From the NCBI GenBank assembly GCA_018238825.1, contig JABCSP010000065.1:1-9420 (forward strand): 9,420 bases of DNA, given 5' to 3'. The DNA is from Candidatus Thorarchaeota archaeon. Lineage in GTDB: Archaea; Asgardarchaeota; Thorarchaeia; Thorarchaeales; Thorarchaeaceae. The notes beneath the pieces are model-generated. The model was not told the origin of the DNA. It saw nothing but the letters and a program-made list of their open reading frames with translations, and ran no database searches. The translations under genes and the position numbers were made by a program. This document shows, one piece after another, positions 1 through 4,679 of this stretch. Each line of letters opens with the position of its first letter. Positions within the stretch are counted from its first letter, which is position 1.

Positions 1-67
1 AACATTTCCCACGCCCCTGACCAGATAAACTCCCGGCCGGTACCCTCCCCAAGGCGGAAAAAATCTC
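1..67. other. GC-rich window edge, no gene assigned
   Basis: This edge is about 60% GC over the first 60 bases, against roughly 40% in the rest of the window, and it contains the palindrome CCGGCCGG. No frame carries a recognisable protein across it. The GC content could reflect a structured RNA, the remains of the longer propeller gene that 68-802 came from, or foreign DNA. It is too short and too close to the edge to decide. Confidence 0.3.
58..67 (-). terminator. T-rich stretch after the propeller fragment
   Basis: On the minus strand the stop codon at 68-70 is followed within a few bases by GAGATTTTTTCC, a run of six T. Archaeal RNA polymerase can terminate on T-runs without a hairpin, so this is a candidate end for the minus-strand transcript. 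It rests on one short T-run only. Confidence 0.3.
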
Positions 68-802
68 TTACAATATCCGGAAGGAAAAATAAGGCCAGAA
101 TGGATACAAGTAGGCATATTCACTGTAAATCATATCAGTATATTTTCCATCCAGACTCCAGCCTGCCCCACCATCTCTATATACCATAACTGCAACGGTA
201 TCACCAGGTTCGTCTCCATTTGGAATGATAACACCATGGCTCATATATACAGCATTGGGTGTAACAGATACCGAAGGGGAAGTATAGGCATAGTAGTCTC
301 GTGTAATACTATCATTGTATGAAACAACGAAATCACTCTGCCATTCTGTTCCTGTCCACTTAACCTCAGAGTATTCATAATGATATGGATGAGGATATTC
401 CCCCTTACGATCAAGATATATGCAACACGGCTTGCCTGAATTGTCACAGAATGCACCTATTGCATTTGCCAGAGTGATAAAGTCACCAACAATGGAGACA
501 TCCCAATCACTTCCATCCCAATATGCGGCGCATAAGGTCTGCTCATGCATATCAGCCCCATCCAATGAAAAAATAACAGGATTTCCTTCTCCGTCAAAGG
601 TTATAGATGTCGGTCTTTGATGTTTGCACAAACCATCCATCACTGTATTTATCCCCCAGCCACTCAAACCTTTTGTGCCATACACAATGTATCCATACTC
701 ATTACCAAGTGCGTAAACTAACGGACCCGACTCGGGTGTGCTCGTCACACTCCTTCCATCCCTCTTTCTTTTCTGGAATAATGCATTGAAATCTAGATAC
801 AT
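68..802 (-). CDS. Truncated beta-propeller-like repeat protein fragment
   Basis: This is a 244-residue open frame with three clear copies, and part of a fourth, of a repeat. Each copy runs hydrophobic strand, D-x-x-G-x-P-hydrophobic turn, then hydrophobic strand ending in (D)G-x-x-W. Examples are FDGEGNP with AAYWDGSDW (69-100), CDNSGKP with VKWTGTEW (119-154), and the 176-215 unit ending in GGAGW. The first copy starts abruptly at about residue 26 with GPLVYA. This pattern is typical of BNR/propeller-like proteins, which are usually secreted and longer, with six or more units. Here there is no signal peptide. The first ~25 residues (KRKRDGRSVTST region) are encoded by a dispersed repeat at 735-772 and do not look like propeller sequence. 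I infer a 5'-truncated remnant whose annotated ATG at 802 may never be used. It could be a pseudogene, and its function is unknown. Confidence 0.55.
   Translation of the reverse strand: MYLDFNALFQKRKRDGRSVTSTPESGPLVYALGNEYGYIVYGTKGLSGWGINTVMDGLCKHQRPTSITFDGEGNPVIFSLDGADMHEQTLCAAYWDGSDWDVSIVGDFITLANAIGAFCDNSGKPCCIYLDRKGEYPHPYHYEYSEVKWTGTEWQSDFVVSYNDSITRDYYAYTSPSVSVTPNAVYMSHGVIIPNGDEPGDTVAVMVYRDGGAGWSLDGKYTDMIYSEYAYLYPFWPYFSFRIL
735..772 (+). repeat. Dispersed hairpin/T-rich repeat, copy 1
   Basis: In plus orientation this copy has a stem GGGTGTG (734-740), a loop CTCGT (741-745) and CACACTC (746-752), giving seven pairs including one G-T. After that come the constant box TCCTTCCATC and a pyrimidine-rich tail ending TTTCTTTT. 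It shares an identical 18-base stretch, from GTCACAC to CCATCC, with copy 2. It lies inside the 5' end of the minus-strand propeller fragment, exactly where the recognisable propeller repeats begin. A second small palindrome, ACCCGA-C-TCGGGT, overlaps its left edge at 725-737. Confidence 0.7.
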
Positions 803-810
803 AATTTACT

Positions 811-823
811 CATTAGTCTAATG
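811..823. repeat. 13-bp perfect inverted repeat CATTAG-T-CTAATG
   Basis: CATTAG and CTAATG are exact reverse complements around one base. The site lies in the 52-bp gap between the mntA stop codon and the ATG of the propeller fragment. It could be an operator half-site pair or a small transcript-end hairpin for the hepT-mntA unit. A stem of this size also arises by chance, so the role is open. Confidence 0.3.
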
Positions 824-854
824 ACGTATTCTGGATATTTTGTAATGAATAGAA

Positions 855-1235
855 TCATTGAGAGATTCCTTCTCTCATCTCCTCCAAAGAAGGAAGTTCT
901 AATCGATGTTTGTAGTCCTGCCATTTCTTCCAGTATCCACGGAGATATTCACCAATCTCTAATGGATCTCCGAAGACTATCTCATAGTTTTGAAGGATGC
1001 TTGCCTTGATAACAATGGGGAGCGTTTCGAAAATTGTGATATCATATCTCGGTGGTATTTTGCCAAGCATTTTCATCTTCAATGTTTTAATCGCTTTCTC
1101 ATCATCAAGACGTGAAATGACTACAATATCAATGTCCGAATCCTTGCGCCATTCTCCTTTAAGAATGGAACCAAAGACAATAATATCATACTCCACAATT
1201 GAAGTAAGATCACTTCTAATCTCCTCATAATCCAT
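855..1235 (-). CDS. mntA: MntA-type nucleotidyltransferase antitoxin
   Basis: This 126-residue protein has the minimal nucleotidyltransferase fold. The signature GSX10DXD is complete: G22-S23, then ten residues, then D34-I-D36. The third catalytic acid is D65 in RYDITIF. In the characterised HepT-MntA systems this enzyme AMPylates a tyrosine of the HepT toxin using ATP and so neutralises it. All metal-binding acids needed for that are present here. Translation could begin at a GTG at 1253. I prefer the ATG at 1235, because a strong GGAGG (1245-1249) sits 9 bases before it and the GTG has no such site. With this start the gene overlaps the end of hepT by 11 bases, which indicates translational coupling and supports its role as the antitoxin partner. 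The length is normal for the family. Confidence 0.88.
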   Translation of the reverse strand: MDYEEIRSDLTSIVEYDIIVFGSILKGEWRKDSDIDIVVISRLDDEKAIKTLKMKMLGKIPPRYDITIFETLPIVIKASILQNYEIVFGDPLEIGEYLRGYWKKWQDYKHRLELPSLEEMREGISQ

Positions 1236-1632
1236 CAAGATATTCCTCCACACGCGTAACCATCTGGGTCAATGTATCATTGACATCCTTGAAGGAATCC
1301 AAAACAATCTCTCTATCAACACCATTGTATTGATGAACGAGAACATTTCTTAGACCATTGCAGCTTTTCAGATGTACTGCAATTTCTTTTGTGAAGAATC
1401 CCTGTGATACAAGATACTCGATATTGAAGTTATCACCTTTGGGAATATTCCCTTTATCTTTGATTAGCATAGCTATAAGATCCATTGCACTTTCAATCGA
1501 TGTGAAGAGACAGTAATAGAGAGCTCTCTCTTCGATTTCATTTGGAATTTCAATCAGACTCTCAGCTAATGATAAACTTTCAACAACATAGCGCATCTTT
1601 GTCTTGTATCTTGTTTTTCTGAGTTGGTCCAT
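1225..1632 (-). CDS. hepT: HepT-like HEPN (DUF86) ribonuclease toxin
   Basis: This 135-residue, mainly helical protein carries the HEPN RNase motif R-X4-H as R95-NVLV-H100. Q-Y102 follows, giving the full RX4HXY motif of HepT toxins, and the context GLRNVLVHQYNGVD is typical of the DUF86 family. HEPN toxins cut RNA as dimers, with the Arg/His pairs meeting at the dimer interface. In studied pairs Tyr of RX4HXY is the residue modified by MntA. The toxin gene comes first and the mntA start lies inside its 3' end, the same order as in the well-studied Shewanella system. No strong ribosome-binding site precedes the ATG at 1630-1632, so the transcript may be leaderless. A 21-bp imperfect palindrome lies about 55 bp upstream and could be a control site. 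Both active-site residues and the target tyrosine are intact. Confidence 0.88.
   Translation of the reverse strand: MDQLRKTRYKTKMRYVVESLSLAESLIEIPNEIEERALYYCLFTSIESAMDLIAMLIKDKGNIPKGDNFNIEYLVSQGFFTKEIAVHLKSCNGLRNVLVHQYNGVDREIVLDSFKDVNDTLTQMVTRVEEYLDGL
1245..1249 (-). promoter_or_regulatory. Ribosome-binding site GGAGG of mntA
   Basis: GGAGG on the minus strand lies 9 bases before the ATG at 1235 and inside the 3' end of hepT. It is the strongest Shine-Dalgarno match noticed in the window. It decides the mntA start in favour of the ATG over the upstream GTG at 1253. Confidence 0.65.
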
Positions 1633-1686
1633 ATTGATTCAATCCGTTATGAGTGAATTATCTCCAAGTAGTTTTTGATGATATGA

Positions 1687-1707
1687 ACAATGTATGCAAT
1701 GTATTGT
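1687..1707. promoter_or_regulatory. Imperfect palindrome/direct repeat upstream of hepT
   Basis: The site begins ACAAT and ends ATTGT, with further symmetric pairs towards the centre. It also contains the direct repeat AATGTAT-GC-AATGTAT. It sits about 55-75 bp before the hepT start in the 158-bp spacer. Toxin-antitoxin promoters often carry such operators, but no DNA-binding protein is encoded in this pair, so the assignment is tentative. Confidence 0.3.
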
Positions 1708-1752
1708 TTTCTTCTTGATAAAGACTGTTGTAATGAGATTTGTCGAAAGTTA

Positions 1753-1787
1753 GGGTGCTTGTCACACTCCTTCCATCCTTTTCTTTT
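1753..1787 (+). repeat. Dispersed hairpin/T-rich repeat, copy 2
   Basis: This is the second copy of the element. It has GTG (1755-1757), loop CTTGT (1758-1762) and CAC (1763-1765), then TCCTTCCATC and the tail CTTTTCTTTT. Its T-rich end stops three bases from the stop codon of the minus-strand DUF362 gene (1791-1793). The T-rich strand is therefore antisense to that gene, so the copy does not act as a simple T-tract terminator for it. The stem is only three pairs here, weaker than in copy 1. Confidence 0.65.
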
Positions 1788-1790
1788 AGA

Positions 1791-3074
1791 CTAGACAATA
1801 TCGGGGATAAGTGCCTTCGATCCATGAAACTTGGCTTGCACAAGTGCCTTAATTGCAGTAACTCTTGATGGAACCAATTCAAGAATATTGATTCCCATCA
1901 GTTTACATAATGCTGTAGTTGTATCCGCCAAGCGATTACATGTTGGACTTGTGAGAACATTCTTTTTCCCTAAACGATTTTCAAGTAGGAGTTTTGTTTC
2001 TGTTATTGCACAATCTCCAGCGATAAATACTCGACCAGATATTGAATTCAAATCTTCTTTATTGAATCCCTTTCCCATGAGAATAGTGAATCCGCCTTTG
2101 CCTCCAAAATCATAGTACAACATCTGCAAAGTCATTCTAACGTTCAAGTCACACCCCTCGGGACAAAGTAGTTCCTGTCCACGAATGATGTTAACATCCT
2201 CTGGCATATCATCTGGGATGTCGCACGGATATTTTTTCGTAAATCGAGATAGGTCGCCTTTGACTTTAATTTTTTCCAGCTCTCCAACACCAACATCATC
2301 CTCTTGAACCAAAGAAAGATGTTTGATCTCGCCAATCTCATAACCAAGAACTCTAGCCCCAATCACATCTGTTGCTAGTGTATCGGCACCCCCAATGAGA
2401 ATGTCCAGTTTCTCTATTGATTTGCTGAGAAAAGTTTGCAATGGATAATGTCCATTGAAGACAGCATGTGTCCCATCGATGAGTGTGTAATCAGGTCGTA
2501 CTAGCAAGTAGAAATCTGCTAACCTTCGATGCAAGTTGTAATTATGGTGATATCCACGGTCTTTATGACTTGGGAAGGCCATTTGATTCTTGATACCCAA
2601 GGTCACAGTGCTCATAGAATGAGTCTTCAATTTGGGAAGTGAAACATACGTGTGCTCATCTTTCTCATGAATGAACTTGTCCACGATTAATTTTGGAAAT
2701 TCTATTGCTTCTTCAAAATGCGCCAGATCAACTTTTAGACACGAATCCTCATCCAGGTAGATTGGTTTAGCACCAGTTCTCTTGCATATTTCCTTGTATC
2801 CAGTGAATTCGAAAACGACCCTTGTCATATTGGCTTGTGTGGAATTTTCCATCACGAAGACTCTCTTCGCACCAACATCCTGAAAATATCTGATAGTGGC
2901 TTCGAGCACATTCGGGTCCGTGTAGGCGTATGGTTTGAAGTCGATTCCGTTTGGTTTGAGATATACTTCCCCTGAAGATTTGATTAATTCCTCTCCAGGT
3001 GTTGTATTTTCAAAGACTTCACGAACTGCCTCAAGCATTTCCTCCTTGATATCTACTATAGCCACATCGATCAT
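1791..3074 (-). CDS. DUF362 protein with C-terminal four-cysteine module
   Basis: This is a 427-residue soluble protein with no signal peptide or membrane segment. The DUF362 domain covers about residues 1-245. Its recognisable core is SLPKLKTHSMSTVTLGIKNQ (145-164), followed by the His-rich PSHKDRGYHHN and by RPDYTLIDGTHAVFNGHYP (193-211). The function of this family is not established; some members are fused to ferredoxin domains. The last ~130 residues form a second module with C304-x3-C308, GDC355 and PTC379. The four cysteines could bind an Fe-S cluster or zinc, which is inference only. C284 lies nearby and C390 further on. The start at 3074 gives a normal N-terminus (MIDVAIVDIK). No clear ribosome-binding site precedes it. 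The gene reads divergently from ssb and looks monocistronic, since a 158-bp spacer follows before hepT. Confidence 0.8.
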   Translation of the reverse strand: MIDVAIVDIKEEMLEAVREVFENTTPGEELIKSSGEVYLKPNGIDFKPYAYTDPNVLEATIRYFQDVGAKRVFVMENSTQANMTRVVFEFTGYKEICKRTGAKPIYLDEDSCLKVDLAHFEEAIEFPKLIVDKFIHEKDEHTYVSLPKLKTHSMSTVTLGIKNQMAFPSHKDRGYHHNYNLHRRLADFYLLVRPDYTLIDGTHAVFNGHYPLQTFLSKSIEKLDILIGGADTLATDVIGARVLGYEIGEIKHLSLVQEDDVGVGELEKIKVKGDLSRFTKKYPCDIPDDMPEDVNIIRGQELLCPEGCDLNVRMTLQMLYYDFGGKGGFTILMGKGFNKEDLNSISGRVFIAGDCAITETKLLLENRLGKKNVLTSPTCNRLADTTTALCKLMGINILELVPSRVTAIKALVQAKFHGSKALIPDIV

Positions 3075-3306
3075 GTTTATTCAACTAAGATGTAGAGATT
3101 CCGACCTAGAAAAATGTAGTGGGTTTCCTTATCGACGCTCAATACATAACGCTTTAAGCATTCGCCTATTTTTCCGAGGCACAGGCATAGCAACTATGCA
3201 AACTTTTCAGACTGGTTCTATTGAGGATTAACAACCTTCCTGTATTTCCACATGAAGACTGTCCTAGTTTTGAATGACCTGAATTCGCAATAGCGAGTGA
3301 TTAACA
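3075..3306. promoter_or_regulatory. Divergent spacer between the DUF362 gene and ssb
   Basis: Both promoters must lie in these 232 bp. Loose TATA-like candidates are the palindromic GCTTTAAGC near 3152-3160 and an A-rich GGAAAAATAGG (minus strand) close to it. Neither is at a convincing distance from a start codon. TCGC-AATA-GCGA (3285-3296) forms a short hairpin just before the ssb ribosome-binding site. No RNA gene was recognised. Confidence 0.35.
3297..3301 (+). promoter_or_regulatory. GTGAT ribosome-binding motif of ssb
   Basis: GTGAT lies 5 bases before the ATG at 3307. It matches the part of GGAGGTGATC that pairs with the GATCAC segment of the usual 16S rRNA 3' end. The same motif precedes the hydrolase and the mannosidase ATGs, which supports all three starts. 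Confidence 0.45.
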
Positions 3307-3699
3307 ATGAGCGATAATAAAGTAGAGGCCATTGAGGCCACAATTTCCGAGCTTAAGCCCGGAATGAAAAGTGTCAATATCACCTTCAAGGTCATGAGCA
3401 GGACTGAAATAAGAACAGTCGAATCTCGTAGAGACGGTGAAACATACAAAGTACTAGATGCCACTGTTGCTGATTCGACAGCTAAGATTATGATGCCTGT
3501 TTGGAACGAGGCTATTGAAAAAATAGAGGAAGGTACAACTTATCGCCTTCTAAATGGATACACAGGTCTCTTCCGAGGTAACTTACGACTTCAATTAGGG
3601 AAGTTCGGTACGATTGCAACAGCTGAAGAACCAATAGAAGAAGTGAACATGGAACTCAACATGTCCGTTGAAGAACACTCGAGTCCTCCAAGAAGATAA
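3307..3699 (+). CDS. ssb: Single-stranded DNA-binding protein, Sulfolobus type (RPA-like OB fold)
   Basis: This 130-residue protein has one OB fold at about residues 12-107 and a short acidic-to-polar tail. It aligns by eye along its length with the Sulfolobus solfataricus SSB: ISELKPGMKSVNITFKVM corresponds to the LKPNMESVNVT strand. The stacking aromatics are kept with identical spacing, as W66, Y85 and F89 stand where the Sulfolobus protein has W56, W75 and F79. It should coat single-stranded DNA in replication and repair, using base stacking. The Sulfolobus protein has a long Gly/Arg-rich tail for partner contacts. Here the tail is only about 23 residues, ending SSPPRR, so partner binding may differ. 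A GTGAT motif supports the start. A hairpin plus T-tract 25-68 bp after the stop suggests a single-gene transcript. Confidence 0.85.
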   Translation: MSDNKVEAIEATISELKPGMKSVNITFKVMSRTEIRTVESRRDGETYKVLDATVADSTAKIMMPVWNEAIEKIEEGTTYRLLNGYTGLFRGNLRLQLGKFGTIATAEEPIEEVNMELNMSVEEHSSPPRR

Positions 3700-3724
3700 T
3701 AGTTGAATATTGATTTGTTTTGAT

Positions 3725-3767
3725 GAAGGAGCTGGCACTCGTTGTGCTCCTTCCATCTTTTCTTTTT
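3725..3767 (+). terminator. Hairpin and T-tract downstream of ssb
   Basis: GAAGGA (3725-3730) pairs with TCCTTC (3748-3753), and GCAC (3735-3738) pairs with GTGC (3744-3747). The loop is TCGTT and there is a four-base bulge, GCTG. A tract TTTTCTTTTT (3758-3767) follows. The location, 26 bp after the ssb stop and before the hydrolase promoter, fits a terminator. The right half coincides with repeat copy 3. Confidence 0.55.
3734..3767 (+). repeat. Dispersed hairpin/T-rich repeat, copy 3
   Basis: This copy has the same architecture as copies 1 and 2, with the TCCTTCCATC box and a T-rich tail. Its hairpin stem differs by paired changes. Where copies 1 and 2 have GTG...CAC, this copy has GCA...TGT around the loop CTCGT, so two pairs change on both sides (T-A to C-G and G-C to A-T) and a third becomes a G-T wobble. 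It lies in sense orientation behind ssb. Confidence 0.6.
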
Positions 3768-3804
3768 ACATTTGGAACCTCCTCGTTACTGTTAGATAGA
3801 GAGC

Positions 3805-3813
3805 ATATTTTAA
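3805..3813 (+). promoter_or_regulatory. Candidate TATA box of the hydrolase gene
   Basis: ATATTTTAA lies 33-41 bases before the ATG at 3846. A transcription start about 25 bases downstream of the box would leave a leader of roughly 10 bases containing the GTGAT motif at 3838-3842. The match is AT-rich and reasonably placed, but only sequence supports it. Confidence 0.4.
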
Positions 3814-3845
3814 GCGCGATGTATTCTTACGCTTGATGTGATTCA

Positions 3846-4679
3846 ATGACAGTGGATATTATTGCACTTCGGGACAAGTTCGAAACAGCTCATCACTTGC
3901 TAACAACCTCAGACAATAAGACACTCTTCCTGAGGATTTGGGAACCGCAAGGACAAGCACTCAAAGATTCAGCAATTCTATTACTACACGGAATCACTGC
4001 ATATAGCGGACCTTATGGGATGATTGCTGAGCCCTTGGCAGAAAAAGGATTTACAGTCTACGGGCTTGATTTGAGAGGGCATGGTCTTTCAGATGGGAAT
4101 AGAGGCGATAGTCCTGGTATGGAGCTGTTCATTGCCGACCTCTGTGAAACCTTAGACTTCGTGAAGCAACGTCACACAAAGGTAGTCATCATGGGCCATA
4201 GTCTTGGAGTGCTATCAAGTCTAATTGCTTTGAATAACTGTCTAGAGAATATTGATGGTGCAGTTCTTCTAAGTGCAGCTAGGAAATCAAGACCACATGC
4301 TTATCCGAAAATGTCTATAGGTCAAAAATTGAAGATACTGCTCAGTTCGATTATCAGACCTAGCAAACCTGTGATAGATTATTACCGCGAAGGAATGGTT
4401 GGACTTGATGATCCTCTTTTCAATTTCAGCTACACATTCCGTTTTATGAAACTCGTAAATCTTGTGGACTTTAAGTTTCCAGAGATTGAGAACTTACCTG
4501 TCTTTGTTGGAATTGGTGACAATGATGAATTGTTTGCTGTTGAGGATTGTCAAAAATTATTCGATGAGATTCCTACAGAGGACAAAATGTTTCATGTCAT
4601 TAAGGATGGAAAGCACGCAGTATTCCCACCCGATTGCTGGGACCCACTCACAGGTTGGCTCGAAGAACATTTCACCTAA
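3846..4679 (+). CDS. Alpha/beta hydrolase, monoacylglycerol lipase/lysophospholipase-like
   Basis: This is a 277-residue cytosolic alpha/beta hydrolase (Hydrolase_4 type) of normal length. Motifs occur in order: the oxyanion strand LLLHG (H48-G49), LDLRGHGLSDG (74-84), and the nucleophile elbow GHSLG with S119. The acid is D227 in GDNDELF (D225 is an alternative) and the base is H257 in GKHAVF. The RGHG-S-G segment is the mark of the monoacylglycerol lipase/lysophospholipase group. Those enzymes cleave ester bonds of monoacylglycerols or lysophospholipids, but in an archaeon with possible ether lipids the true ester substrate is unknown. A cap region rich in basic and hydrophobic residues lies at about 145-205. 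GTGAT sits 3 bases before the ATG. Its stop codon TAA (4677-4679) overlaps the stop codon of the convergent mannosidase gene. Confidence 0.82.
   Translation: MTVDIIALRDKFETAHHLLTTSDNKTLFLRIWEPQGQALKDSAILLLHGITAYSGPYGMIAEPLAEKGFTVYGLDLRGHGLSDGNRGDSPGMELFIADLCETLDFVKQRHTKVVIMGHSLGVLSSLIALNNCLENIDGAVLLSAARKSRPHAYPKMSIGQKLKILLSSIIRPSKPVIDYYREGMVGLDDPLFNFSYTFRFMKLVNLVDFKFPEIENLPVFVGIGDNDELFAVEDCQKLFDEIPTEDKMFHVIKDGKHAVFPPDCWDPLTGWLEEHFT

Noticed and set aside
1658..1882. 74-residue minus-strand frame across repeat copy 2
   Set aside because: It overlaps the end of the DUF362 gene in another frame, runs through the repeat, and has no family resemblance or ribosome-binding site.
2935..3231. 98-residue plus-strand frame across the DUF362 start
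   Set aside because: It is mostly antisense to the DUF362 coding region, has low-complexity Ser-rich composition and resembles no family.
3252..3293. 13-codon plus-strand frame (MKTVLVLNDLNSQ) just before ssb
   Set aside because: It could be a leader peptide, but it has no clear ribosome-binding site and its length is expected by chance; whether it is on the ssb message is unknown.
735..3767. The three repeats as a CRISPR array
   Set aside because: The copies are about 1-2 kb apart, diverge in the stem and are separated by genes, so there is no regular spacer pattern.
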